Origin: an uncultured Acidimicrobiales bacterium
GTDB lineage: Bacteria; Actinomycetota; Acidimicrobiia; Acidimicrobiales; CALAML01
Direction of reading: 5' to 3'
Assembly (NCBI GenBank): GCA_937925845.1
Contig: CALAML010000135.1
Location: 1 to 50,041, forward strand
DNA: 50,041 bases
Positions 34,401 to 41,743 of the stretch are shown here, piece by piece. Each line of letters begins with the position of its first letter. The stretch's first letter is position 1. The notes under the pieces were generated by a model. The model searched no databases. It saw only the letters and a program-made list of their open reading frames with translations, and was not told the origin of the DNA. The position numbers and the translations under genes were made by a program.

Positions 34401-34697
34401 GAAACGACGCTCGACCCGGCGGCCCCGCATGGTTTGGTAGCGGGGGATGACGTCCTTTACGTAGCCGGTGAGCACGTGGCCGTAGTGGGGCAGACCGTTG
34501 GCGAACGGGGGCCCGTCGTAGAACACAAACTCGTTGTCGCCACCGGGCCGGGCTTCGATCGAAGCCTCAAAGGCCCCCTCGTCGGCCCAGTGGCGCAGGA
34601 TCCGCTCTTCCAGCGCCGGGTAGTCGGCCCGCTGGGCAACGTCAGGGTAAGGACCGGCGGATGTACCGGGGTCGGCTTGGGGGGTCTCAGGCGCCAT
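31452..34697 (-). CDS. ileS: Isoleucyl-tRNA synthetase, type 2
   Basis: A 1081-residue class I synthetase charging tRNA-Ile. The HIGH-type motif is HYGH (71-74, within FANGLPHYGHVLTG) and the KMSKS-type loop is KFSKR (621-625). The editing domain (TWTTPWTLPSNLAL-like region and GTGVVHMAPGFGEDD) and the DALNNWYIRRSRSRFW anticodon-domain start are intact. HYGH together with a KxSKR loop, and the length, point to the eukaryote-like type 2 enzyme, a class known to be naturally tolerant of mupirocin. ATG 34697. No T-box motif was found upstream on this strand, although ileS T-boxes occur in other actinobacteria. Confidence 0.96.
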   Translation of the reverse strand: MAPETPQADPGTSAGPYPDVAQRADYPALEERILRHWADEGAFEASIEARPGGDNEFVFYDGPPFANGLPHYGHVLTGYVKDVIPRYQTMRGRRVERRFGWDCHGLPAEMNSEKELGISGRAAIEEFGIENFNNHCRSSVLQFTSDWEEYVTRQARWVDFENDYKTMDTNFMESVMWAFSELWRKGLIYEDFRVMPYSWGAETPLSNFEIRLDDATRPRQDPAVTVSFELHRDDNNAENGTTRYLLAWTTTPWTLPSNLALAVGPDITYAVMALNGSEYVLAEAALEKYAPQLEGAEQVGTVAGAELVGSSYTSLFDYFSDAENAFHVLAGDFIDTEEGTGVVHMAPGFGEDDQRVCAANGISVVVPVDDAGRFTSEVPDWEGINVFEANPEVIKTLKERGRIVRHDTYDHNYPHCWRTDTPIIYRAVSSWYVRVTDIQDRMIELNQSINWIPDHVRDGAFGKWLEGARDWSISRNRYWGSPIPVWRSDNPEYPRIDVYGSLDELEADFGVRPKDLHRPEIDNLVRPNPDDPSGESMMRRVPEVLDCWFESGSMPYAQVHYPFENSEWFDTHNPADFIVEYMAQTRGWFYTMHVLATALFDRPAFSNVICHGVLLDGEGRKFSKRLKNYRDPKEIFATYGSDAFRWYLVSSPILRGLDLRVDADGSGIAEVVRLVLNPIWNAYRFFTSYANVDDRRAKPRADSTALLDRYLLAKTRTLVDGVMARLDAYDLAGACTEIDSFVDALNNWYIRRSRSRFWTADDAAPAEVADKHDAYDTLALVLQTLAQVSAPLLPFLADEIHRGLTGTSVHLADYPDPETFPADPDLVADMDRVRQICSAALMLREENGIKVRTPLATLTVAGPDSDGLVALAHLITAEINVKEVAFTDDVSPFGTFVLKPLGKVLGPRLGGEVQNVIKAAKAGDWTRTDDGGIEVAGHRLGDDEYEMVLQTDSGSEAAEADGAAGHASASVGTDDTVVDLDLVVTPELAAEGLARDMVRHIQEGRKAADLHVADRIALRIAVDDTAESSVASALTTHQDWIAEQVLARTVDMVGPDANSGVPNEVPLGSASVRFGFDVIDA

Positions 34698-34864
34698 AGC
34701 GGTCTTGTCGCAGTCTGTGAACAGTTGGGGCGGGTCGGGCGCGGTTCATGGTAGCGGCGAATTTCAGGGCTATCTGGGCATTTCCTTGGTCTGTGGGGGC
34801 GAAATTGGGTTCTTGAGAGAAAGTCCGACCTCGGTCCTTAAATCTGGCGAGTATTGTCCGATCA

Positions 34865-34893
34865 TTGACCAGACGCTGAGCCTGACGTATGGT
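34865..34893 (+). promoter_or_regulatory. Promoter of the DksA-like gene
   Basis: TTGACC (34865-34870), 17 bases, TATGGT (34888-34893): the best housekeeping-type promoter in the window. Transcription would start near 34900, about 96 bases before the GTG at 34996. The ileS gene is divergent from here. Confidence 0.6.
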
Positions 34894-34995
34894 TCAGCAC
34901 CTTTTCGGCTCCGAAGCCTCCGCCGCAGGGCATTACGCCTGGTCGGCACCGGTGCCCGGGGCTGACCACAACAGCTGCGACGAAGAAGGTTGCGC

Positions 34996-35646
34996 GTGCC
35001 TGCAAAGAAAGCCACCAAGAAGAAGGCGGCAAAGAAGACGACGGCAAAGAAGGCCTCGTCCAAGAAGGCTGCAGCCAAGAAGGCGCCAGCGAAGAAGACG
35101 GCCAAGAAAGCTGCCAGTAAAGCGGCAGCCAAGAAGGCACCGGCCAAGAAGGCCGCAAGCAAAAAGTCCACAAGTAAGACCCCGGCCAAGGCAAAGTCTC
35201 CGGCCAAATCAAAGTCCACGTCCAAGAAAACGACTAAGGCGGCTACGACGGCTACGAAAGCAAAACCGAAGACCAAGTTCGACAAGAAGTTTCTTGACGA
35301 ACAGAGGGCGCTGCTCCACGAGGAGCGCGAGAAGTACGAAAAGTCGGCAACCCATCTCAAAGCGGAGGCCGATTCGCTGGTCGAGGGCCGCGAACCCGGT
35401 GATGTGCAATTCGACGAGGAGTCGGGTGATGGCGACAGTCTTGCCGTCGAGCGCGACCGTGGCCTGCACATGAGTGCTCAGGCCCGTCAGCAGGTCGAGG
35501 AGATCGATGCCGCGTTGGCTCGTATCGACGATGGCACCTATGGCATCTGCAGTATCTCGGGGAAGTCGATTCCCAAGGAACGGCTCAGGGCCATTCCGTG
35601 GGCCACCGAGCGGGTCGAAGAAAAGGTAGGCGGCTTCCGTCGCTGA
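34996..35646 (+). CDS. DksA/TraR-like protein with histone-like tail and degenerate zinc finger
   Basis: A 216-residue protein. The first 95 residues are AKKA/PAKK repeats like the tails of histone H1 and actinobacterial nucleoid proteins and should bind nucleic acid. The rest follows the DksA/TraR coiled-coil plan (FLDEQRALLHEEREKYEKSA, VEEIDAALARIDDGTYGIC) and the finger region. Only Cys185 of the four zinc cysteines remains: CxxC reads CSIS, and the second pair is replaced by TERVEEK. It therefore probably binds no zinc. GTG 34996 is chosen because GAAGAAGG sits 6 bases upstream; TTG 34990 would touch that site. Similar genes lie between ileS and lspA in Streptomyces. Confidence 0.82.
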   Translation: MPAKKATKKKAAKKTTAKKASSKKAAAKKAPAKKTAKKAASKAAAKKAPAKKAASKKSTSKTPAKAKSPAKSKSTSKKTTKAATTATKAKPKTKFDKKFLDEQRALLHEEREKYEKSATHLKAEADSLVEGREPGDVQFDEESGDGDSLAVERDRGLHMSAQARQQVEEIDAALARIDDGTYGICSISGKSIPKERLRAIPWATERVEEKVGGFRR

Positions 35647-35669
35647 TGTCCCTCGCCCTCAGGTGAGGC

Positions 35670-35675
35670 CATAAT
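35670..35675 (+). promoter_or_regulatory. -10-like CATAAT at the lspA start
   Basis: CATAAT ends 7 bases before an in-frame ATG at 35683, the same spacing as the boxes before the mannosyltransferase, bpa and Rrf2 genes. It overlaps the upstream ATG at 35674, so a short leaderless form of LspA is possible. Confidence 0.3.
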
Positions 35676-36366
35676 GGGGTCAATGGACCCGACCGAGCTC
35701 AGGGAAGACCGCGACACCGACATCGAGGATGACGCGAGCCGCGACCCCGACGCGTCCGCTGACGCCGCTTCGACCAGTGCTGTCTCAACCGGTGCTGCCT
35801 TTGTGCATCCCCGGTGGCCGGGCGCGGTCCTACTTACCGCGTTCGTTGTTATCGCCGCCGACCAGCTCACCAAGTGGTGGGCACTGGAGCGGTTGAGCAA
35901 CGGCCGGCTGATCGATGTCGTGGGCAGCCTGCGCTTTAACCTGGCCTTTAACTCCGGGACCGCCTTTAGTTTCGGAAGTGGACTTGGGCCGCTGATCGCG
36001 GTGGTAGCGGTGGTGATCTCCCTCGGCCTCTGGTGGACGTCGCGTTCGATGCTGAAGACCTCCAGCCTGTTGGCGGTAGGGCTGGTTGTGGGCGGGGCCA
36101 TCGGCAACTTCCTTGACCGGGCCTTCCGGCCGCCGCGCGCTGGGACCGAGGACGGGTTGTTGCGGGGTGCGGTGGTCGACTTCATCGATCTGCAGTGGTG
36201 GCCGATCTTCAACATCGCCGATGCCGGCATCGTGGTGGGTGGCATCCTCATTGTGCTGCTGGGTGGTTTCGGTCCGCCGATCGAGGACGAGGTCGAAGCA
36301 GCAGCAGCAGAAGAAGAAGAAGAGATCAAAGAAGAAGACGAGGTCGAAGCCGATTCCGATGACTGA
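35674..36366 (+). CDS. lspA: Lipoprotein signal peptidase LspA
   Basis: A 230-residue aspartic peptidase of the membrane that removes signal peptides from prolipoproteins. The membrane core has DQLTKWWA, NLAFNSGTAFSFG, GGAIGNFLDR and VVDFID/FNIADAGI, with the two catalytic aspartates in NFLDR and IADAG. It is longer than usual because of an acidic N-terminal tail of about 45 residues and a C-terminal tail that is nearly all Glu, Asp and Ala. ATG 35674 has AGGTGAGG 5 bases upstream; ATG 35683 is an alternative. The last 8 bases overlap rluD. Confidence 0.94.
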   Translation: MGSMDPTELREDRDTDIEDDASRDPDASADAASTSAVSTGAAFVHPRWPGAVLLTAFVVIAADQLTKWWALERLSNGRLIDVVGSLRFNLAFNSGTAFSFGSGLGPLIAVVAVVISLGLWWTSRSMLKTSSLLAVGLVVGGAIGNFLDRAFRPPRAGTEDGLLRGAVVDFIDLQWWPIFNIADAGIVVGGILIVLLGGFGPPIEDEVEAAAAEEEEEIKEEDEVEADSDD

Positions 36367-37363
36367 TCCGGACGCCACGACTCATGACGGCATGATTCGC
36401 GAGGACGTGCCGGAGTCGCTCGATGGTGAGCGGATCGATCGTCTGGTTGCGCTTCTCGGCGACATCAGTCGGGCGGGCGCGGCCGAGCTGATCGGCAACT
36501 ACCAGGTCACGATCGATGGGGTCGCAGCAAAGAACCGGTCGGTGCGGGTCACGGCGGGCCAGCGGGTCGAGTTCCCGGCCCCTCAACCGGAGGCTCCGCT
36601 GGAGGTCACCGCCGACGCTGGGATCGAGTTTGAGGTGGTCCACGAAGACGATGTTGTCGTGGTGGTCAACAAGCCCGCCGGTCTGGTGGTGCACCCGGGC
36701 CACGGCAACCCCGACGCCACCCTTGTCAATGGCCTGGTGGCCCGGTTTCCCGATATCGCCGATGTCGGCGAGCCGCAACGGCCGGGGCTGGTGCATCGCC
36801 TCGATGCCGGCACGTCCGGCCTGTTGGCAGTGGCTCGAACCGAGGAGGCCCGGCTGTTCCTGGCCGATCAGCTGATCGACCATTCGATGATGCGCCGGTA
36901 TGACGCCCTGGTGCATCGTTCACCGTCGCCATCGAACGGTGTGGTCGACGCCCCGATCGGGCGGTCGGCCCGCCAGCCGACCCGGATGGCGGTGAGCCAG
37001 ACCGGCCGCGAGGCCAGGACTCGGTACGAGGTTCGGGCCGCATGGACCGAACCGCTGGTGTCGTTGCTGTCGTGTGAGCTCGAAACTGGCCGCACCCATC
37101 AGATCCGGGTGCATCTCGACGCCATCGGCCACCCGGTGGTGGCTGACCCCACCTACGGACCGCGCCGCGACACCCTCGGTTTGAGTCGGCCGTTTCTGCA
37201 TGCTGGCACGCTGCGGTTCCGCCATCCGGAAACCAATGAACCACTCGAGGTCCACGCGCCGCTGCCCTCGGAGCTACAGGATGTCCTTGACCGTCTCGAT
37301 GCTGCCGCCGAGGCTGAGGCCGCCACCGTGGAGCCAGGGGACATCGCCGAACAACCGCGGTAG
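36359..37363 (+). CDS. rluD: RluA/RluD-family 23S rRNA pseudouridine synthase
   Basis: A 334-residue pseudouridine synthase with an N-terminal S4 RNA-binding domain (RIDRLVALLGDISRAGAAELI) and the catalytic domain. The signature HRLDAGTSGLLAVA carries the catalytic aspartate, and GRTHQIRVHLDAIGHPVVADPTYG is diagnostic of the RluA group. It probably modifies 23S rRNA helix 69, by analogy with RluD. ATG 36359 overlaps the end of lspA, a pair also adjacent in mycobacteria. A longer upstream frame inside lspA is rejected. It converges on the Rrf2 gene. Confidence 0.92.
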   Translation: MTDPDATTHDGMIREDVPESLDGERIDRLVALLGDISRAGAAELIGNYQVTIDGVAAKNRSVRVTAGQRVEFPAPQPEAPLEVTADAGIEFEVVHEDDVVVVVNKPAGLVVHPGHGNPDATLVNGLVARFPDIADVGEPQRPGLVHRLDAGTSGLLAVARTEEARLFLADQLIDHSMMRRYDALVHRSPSPSNGVVDAPIGRSARQPTRMAVSQTGREARTRYEVRAAWTEPLVSLLSCELETGRTHQIRVHLDAIGHPVVADPTYGPRRDTLGLSRPFLHAGTLRFRHPETNEPLEVHAPLPSELQDVLDRLDAAAEAEAATVEPGDIAEQPR

Positions 37364-37381
37364 CGGGGACGGGCTTGGCGG

Positions 37382-37834
37382 CTAGGTGTCGGCGTTGGTA
37401 GCGGGCCAGTCGGCTTTGCCGCCGGCCATCTTGGCGATGTCGGCGAGGGTGTAGGAGTCGAGCAGGGCTCGCATTTCGTCGCCGACGGATTGCCATACCG
37501 CGAGCAACACGCACTGGCCTTCGTGGTCGCAGGCGCCGTCGGCATGGGGTTCGCCGAAGTCGCCAGCCACGATCGGGCCATCGACGGCCCGCACGATCTC
37601 ACTCAGGTGAATTTCGGCTGGGGTTCGGGCCAGCACGTAGCCGCCTCCGACCCCGCGCTTCGAGCGCACCAGGCCGGCCCCTTTGAGGGCCAGCAGGATC
37701 TGTTCCAGGTAGGGCTGGGGGAGTCCGGTTCGGGCCGCGATGTCTCGAACCGAGGTGGGGCCAACGTGTTCCTCGTGTAGGGCGAGCGAGAGGAGTGCCC
37801 GACTCGCATAATCGCCTCTGGTCGAAACTCTCAT
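37382..37834 (-). CDS. Rrf2-family transcriptional regulator
   Basis: A 150-residue winged-helix regulator. The helix-turn-helix covers about residues 25-60 (TSVRDIAARTGLPQPYLEQIL) and the wing has the RGVGGGYVLAR signature. The sensor loop has only two cysteines, Cys102 and Cys108, with His104 between (CDHEGQC); IscR-type proteins have three cysteines for an Fe-S cluster. It may sense redox, nitric oxide or a cluster through these residues. No iron-sulfur or cysteine gene is adjacent, so the target is unknown; it may be autoregulated. Confidence 0.9.
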   Translation of the reverse strand: MRVSTRGDYASRALLSLALHEEHVGPTSVRDIAARTGLPQPYLEQILLALKGAGLVRSKRGVGGGYVLARTPAEIHLSEIVRAVDGPIVAGDFGEPHADGACDHEGQCVLLAVWQSVGDEMRALLDSYTLADIAKMAGGKADWPATNADT

Positions 37835-37841
37835 CGCCTAG

Positions 37842-37870
37842 ACGGTACTCCAAGTTCGTCGACCTGTGAC
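37842..37870 (-). promoter_or_regulatory. Promoter of the Rrf2 gene, probably leaderless
   Basis: On the reverse strand GTCACA (37870-37865), 17 bases, TACCGT (37847-37842), then 7 bases to the ATG at 37834. The box spacing is ideal and leaves no room for a ribosome site, so the mRNA would be leaderless. Confidence 0.45.
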
Positions 37871-37965
37871 CGGACGCTTCAGAGCGCTACGGTGGTGCCG
37901 ATTGAAGGGGAGACCCTGGTAGTTGATGGGAACCCTGATGAAGAGAACCTGCGCCGACGGGAGTA

Positions 37966-39081
37966 GTGACACAAGCAGTGAGTGAAGCCGACAAACCGAC
38001 GCTTCCGGACTACGCCGGGCCCTGCGTCTGCAATATCGTGCCGAGCCTGCTCGACCCGACCGGAGCCCGTCCTGGCTGGTTCCCAGATATCGATCCCAGC
38101 GTGAGTCAGTTTGTGCTGTTGGTGCTTGACGGTCTTGGTTGGGAGCAGCTTCGCGACCATCCCGAAGACGCGCCGACGCTCTCGGCTATGTCGGGACGAT
38201 CGATTTTGACCGTCGCTCCGTCGACCACCGCCACTGCGCTTACCTCGATCGCCAGCGGTCTGGCACCGAGCCAGCACGGCATCCTCGGCTATCGGATCGA
38301 TGTGGCCGGTGATGTGTTGAACATCCTGCGTTGGTCGGCCAACGGCAGTGATGCCCGTCGCACGGTGCCGCCGGAAGATTTCCAGGCCACGCCGCCGTTC
38401 CTGGGAACTCGGCCACCGGTGGTGACCCGAGCCGAGTTTGAGCGCTCCGGGTTCACCAAGGCCCATCTGCGCAATGTCCGCTTTCACGGCTATCGGGTGT
38501 TGTCGACGCTGCGCACCGAGGTGGCCCAGTTGGTCGACGACGGGGAACCGTTTGTGTACGCCTACTACGACGGCCTCGACAAGGTTGGTCACGAGTTTGG
38601 CCTGGGTCAGCACTACCAGGCCGAGCTGCGAGAGCTCGACCGGTTGGTGGCCGACATCATCGAGCGGCTGCCGGCTTCGGCCCGGTTGGTGGTGACTGCC
38701 GATCACGGCCAGGTCCATGTGGGCAACCATGTGATCACCGTGGCCCCCGAGCTGGTGGCACTGAGCACCCACCGGTCGGGTGAGGGCCGCTTTCGCTGGT
38801 TCCACACCAAGCCAGGAGCCGAGGCGGAACTGGCCGCCGGGCTGGCCGAGAGCTACGGCACCGATGCCTGGGTGGTTACTCGAGAGCAGACGGTGGACGA
38901 GGAGTGGTTTGGTCCGTCCATGTCGGCCGAGTTCGCCAACCGGCTCGGCGACGTGGCGTTGGCGTCGCGTACCACCGCCGCCTTCGACGATCCCGACGAC
39001 AGCGGCCCGTTCAAGCTGGTGGGTCGCCACGGGTCGGTGACCGAGACCGAGATGGCTGTCCCCCTGCTCATTTCCTCCTAG
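37966..39081 (+). CDS. Alkaline-phosphatase-superfamily phosphodiesterase/pyrophosphatase
   Basis: A 371-residue enzyme of the type I nucleotide pyrophosphatase/phosphodiesterase group. LLVLDGLGWEQL provides the first metal aspartate, APSTTATALTSIASG the catalytic threonine or serine, DGLDKVGHEFG the second metal site and VVTADHGQVHVG the third. It should hydrolyse phosphodiester or pyrophosphate bonds; the substrate is unknown. There is no signal peptide, so it appears cytosolic. GTG 37966 is chosen with a GGGAG nearby. It is divergent from the Rrf2 gene. Confidence 0.88.
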   Translation: MTQAVSEADKPTLPDYAGPCVCNIVPSLLDPTGARPGWFPDIDPSVSQFVLLVLDGLGWEQLRDHPEDAPTLSAMSGRSILTVAPSTTATALTSIASGLAPSQHGILGYRIDVAGDVLNILRWSANGSDARRTVPPEDFQATPPFLGTRPPVVTRAEFERSGFTKAHLRNVRFHGYRVLSTLRTEVAQLVDDGEPFVYAYYDGLDKVGHEFGLGQHYQAELRELDRLVADIIERLPASARLVVTADHGQVHVGNHVITVAPELVALSTHRSGEGRFRWFHTKPGAEAELAAGLAESYGTDAWVVTREQTVDEEWFGPSMSAEFANRLGDVALASRTTAAFDDPDDSGPFKLVGRHGSVTETEMAVPLLISS

Positions 39082-39245
39082 TCATCCCGATTCGCCTGAT
39101 GCCCCGACAGAGGGCCGCGCTCAGCGTGAGATAGGCGTTGGTCGCCGTCCCGGATTTCAAGGTCTGGCCATCACCGTCGGTAGTCATTGGTAGGTATATG
39201 CCGCGATCGCATGAAGAGTGCGGCGATACCGCCGAGTTGATACCT

Positions 39246-40916
39246 ATGACCATTCGGCAGCGAACTCGTACCGTCCTGACCGTTCTGACCGCCTTGTTGG
39301 TCCTGGCCACCTCGTTGGTCTCGATGGGTGGCCGCGTCTCGGCCCAGTCCATGGGTTCGGGGGCGGGCGATCTGGTGGAGATCCATGTCTACCGACCGTT
39401 GCGGTTGTCGTTCGACACCACCGTCGAGATGAGCCTGAGCTCCTCAGCCTCGCCTGCGGCTGTCGGTTCCGGCGAGAGCGTGCTGACCGCGGGGTGGGAC
39501 CGTGTGATCTTCACCGTCCCACGATCGGCGCAGTACCGGTACCTGCGCGTCCGGCTGATCAGGTTCGACGGCGCCAACGCCGGTGATCTGGTCGTTACCC
39601 CGTTGTGGGGCGACGACCTGGTGCCGTTGGGCATTGAAAGCGTCAGCGCCACCGATTGGCGAGGTCGAACGAGTCGGCTTCGAGTGGGCATGGCACCGGT
39701 GGTCCCTGAGCCCGATCCGGCCGCAGGGCTGGTGGAGATCCGCATGACCTGGGACGCGGCTCGTGCCCTGCCGCGCAACGGGGCATCGCTGAACCTGCAC
39801 CGATCGGCCGAGCCGTGGGACACCCTTGGTCGCAACAGTTCGCCCAGTAGCGGCTTCACCTCGGAGTTCACCGTGCCCCTGACCGAGCAGTACCGCTACC
39901 TGCACGCCTTTGTTCGCGGTGAGCGCGAAGACGAACAAAAGGTGATTACCCAGCTCTGGGACGACAACCTGGTGCCGTTGATCGAATCCGTCACCTTGAC
40001 CGACGACCAGGGTCGCACCGGCGAGGTCACCTTCGAGTTCCGGTTCCTCTCGGGCCAGCCGCCGGTGCCCACCGAGCCGACCGTGCCGACCAGCCCCCAG
40101 CCGGTCCCGACCGTGCCGACCGGCCCCCAGCCGGTCCCGGGAACGCGAGCCCTGCTTGCGGTGGAGGCGGCGCTCACCGGCCGAACCCTCCTGCCCGGCA
40201 CCGACGAGCTGGCGGTGGTGCGGTGGCTGGCCGAACCCGACCTCGCCTTGCCGGTGGTTGAGCTGATTCGGGCCGACCTCGACGTGCTCAACCTGTCGAC
40301 AAGTGGCGATGCAACAACAACGACGGTCACGGTGGCGGCCAGTCCCTCGGGGGCAACTCAGGACTTCGTGTTCAACCCGGGCGACCCCCTGGTCCTGCAG
40401 ACGGCCGACCTCTGCTCGCTGAGCTTGCAGATGGGTCACCCCGATTCCTGCATCGATTCGCCGCCGGTACCCCATCCCGACATCTGCGAGCGCTTTCTGC
40501 TCACGCTGGGTCGCTGCGACCCGGTGGTGATCCCGGCCGGCGTTGAGGACCTCGTTCCGGTGTTGACATCGCGAAACTTCAGCGAGGTCGAGCAGTTCTT
40601 CCAGGAGCCTGAGCTGGTAGCCGAGCTCCAGCAGGCGATCTACGACGGCCTGGCTGAGGCTGGGTTGTCGATCGATGTCGGGACGCAGGCGCTGGTCGAG
40701 CCCAACGCCCTTCTTGTTGAGCTCGGCATCTCCGGTTTCCAGGGATCGCCGGTGCGGTTCGAGCGGAACTCCGACGGGGTTTGGCAGATGACCACCGAGA
40801 GCCTCTGTGGCGCTGCGGCCCCGCTGGGACCGATCTGCGCTGGGGATCCGCTGCGTCCGGTGGCCAACATCTGTGCTCAGCCTTTGGTCTTGCCCTGCGC
40901 CAGCCCAAACGCCTAA
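39246..40916 (+). CDS. Secreted protein with a duplicated unknown domain
   Basis: A 556-residue exported protein of unknown function. The signal peptide (residues 1-34) ends GGRVSAQS. Two related domains of about 95 residues follow: both begin LVEI, contain an F-V-P-x(4)-QYRYL stretch and end with LWxDxLVPLxIES and a DxxGRT stretch. A Pro/Thr linker (PTVPTSPQPVPT, repeated) leads to a C-terminal part of about 260 residues with several cysteines that may form disulfides. ATG 39246 is chosen for the signal peptide; an earlier GTG at 39138 would add a non-signal extension. No catalytic motif is seen, so it may be an adhesive or wall-associated protein. Confidence 0.78.
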   Translation: MTIRQRTRTVLTVLTALLVLATSLVSMGGRVSAQSMGSGAGDLVEIHVYRPLRLSFDTTVEMSLSSSASPAAVGSGESVLTAGWDRVIFTVPRSAQYRYLRVRLIRFDGANAGDLVVTPLWGDDLVPLGIESVSATDWRGRTSRLRVGMAPVVPEPDPAAGLVEIRMTWDAARALPRNGASLNLHRSAEPWDTLGRNSSPSSGFTSEFTVPLTEQYRYLHAFVRGEREDEQKVITQLWDDNLVPLIESVTLTDDQGRTGEVTFEFRFLSGQPPVPTEPTVPTSPQPVPTVPTGPQPVPGTRALLAVEAALTGRTLLPGTDELAVVRWLAEPDLALPVVELIRADLDVLNLSTSGDATTTTVTVAASPSGATQDFVFNPGDPLVLQTADLCSLSLQMGHPDSCIDSPPVPHPDICERFLLTLGRCDPVVIPAGVEDLVPVLTSRNFSEVEQFFQEPELVAELQQAIYDGLAEAGLSIDVGTQALVEPNALLVELGISGFQGSPVRFERNSDGVWQMTTESLCGAAAPLGPICAGDPLRPVANICAQPLVLPCASPNA

Positions 40917-40926
40917 TCGAAGCCAC

Positions 40927-40932
40927 TACACT
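40927..40932 (+). promoter_or_regulatory. -10-like box of bpa, probable leaderless start
   Basis: TACACT ends 7 bases before the bpa ATG at 40940, and no ribosome site is present. The -35 region is weak. Confidence 0.4.
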
Positions 40933-40939
40933 CCAACGC

Positions 40940-41485
40940 ATGAGCGACACCCCGAACCCCGCGGCGCAGGCCGACACAGCAGATGTCGACAAAGTAGAGG
41001 GCGAAGTCATCGCCGAGGAGCCGGAACGCACTGGCACCATCGATGAGCCAGCCAAGATTCTTCGTATCGGCTCCATGGTGAAGCAGCTGTTGGAAGAAGT
41101 CCGCAACAGCGAACTCGACGAGGCCAGTCGGGACCGGTTGCGAGATATCCACGACACCTCGATCGAGGAGTTGGGCCAGGCGCTGTCGCCCGACCTCCGT
41201 GAGGAGCTGGAGCGCCTCTCGCTGCCCTTCGAAGAGGAAACGCCGACCGAGTCCGAGCTGATGATCGCCCAGGCCCAGTTGGTGGGCTGGCTCGAGGGCC
41301 TGTTCCAGGGCATCCAGGCCACCCTCTTTGCCCAGCAAGCCGCGGCCCAGGCCCAGCTCCAGAACATGCGAGGCCAGCTCCAAGCCGGCGGAGGTCAGCC
41401 CGGCATGGCTCCCGGCCAACCCGGCCCCGGCCAAGCAGCCACACCATCAGCTGATCCCCGCCCCGGATCCGGCCAATACCTGTAG
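40940..41485 (+). CDS. bpa: Bacterial proteasome activator Bpa/PafE (DUF2587)
   Basis: A 181-residue protein. The conserved helical core, with AKILRIGSMVKQLLEEV, RLRDIHDTSIEELGQAL and IAQAQLVGWLEGLFQGIQ-type segments, matches the ATP-independent ring activator of the actinobacterial 20S proteasome. The extreme C-terminus is GQYL, the docking motif for the alpha-ring pockets. The N-terminal 40 residues and the Gly/Pro/Gln-rich stretch before the motif are disordered. Known partners degrade unfolded proteins without Pup tagging. ATG 40940. The proteasome subunit genes are not in this window, and their presence elsewhere is implied. Confidence 0.93.
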   Translation: MSDTPNPAAQADTADVDKVEGEVIAEEPERTGTIDEPAKILRIGSMVKQLLEEVRNSELDEASRDRLRDIHDTSIEELGQALSPDLREELERLSLPFEEETPTESELMIAQAQLVGWLEGLFQGIQATLFAQQAAAQAQLQNMRGQLQAGGGQPGMAPGQPGPGQAATPSADPRPGSGQYL

Positions 41486-41743
41486 AGCACATGGGCAAGT
41501 GTCATCGCGCTCGACTAGAAAGAGACTGCAGCGCCTCCTAGCTGCAAAAAGCTAGAGCCAAGCCCAGCCTCAGCTCCGTTCGCAGGCAGCGCAACCAGCT
41601 GTTGACCGAGTGGAGCGAGGGACGAGCGTCGGGGCCCGCTAGGGCACCGCACGAGACAAAATCCGCAGCGCGGGTCGAGGAGGAACCCCAAAGGCCCCCC
41701 AGGGGCCGACGGGTTCCCCGGATCCCGCCTTGCGGTGACAATC
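41486..41743. other. Intergenic region with hairpins before dnaE
   Basis: A 258-base gap between bpa and dnaE. A hairpin CTAGCT, loop GCAAAA, AGCTAG occupies 41538-41555. A nested one has an outer stem GGAACCC/GGGTTCC (41682-41688 and 41711-41717) and an inner stem GGCCCC/GGGGCC with loop CCA (41693-41707). No T-runs follow. The purine-rich middle part around 41610-41645 resembles short interspersed palindromic repeats of high-GC genomes, but no second copy was found here. Confidence 0.5.

Noticed and set aside
34698-34990. T-box leader upstream of ileS
   Set aside because: The reverse strand was checked for the GGGTGGTACC-type core and a TGGNACC element; none is present.
36086-36358. N-terminal extension of RluD into lspA
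   Set aside because: Off-frame reading of lspA with a Gln/Lys run from the acidic tail; ATG 36359 gives the normal S4-domain start.
40781-40939. N-terminal extension of Bpa into the secreted-protein gene
   Set aside because: No similarity to the family; ATG 40940 has a -10 box at leaderless spacing and gives the normal length.
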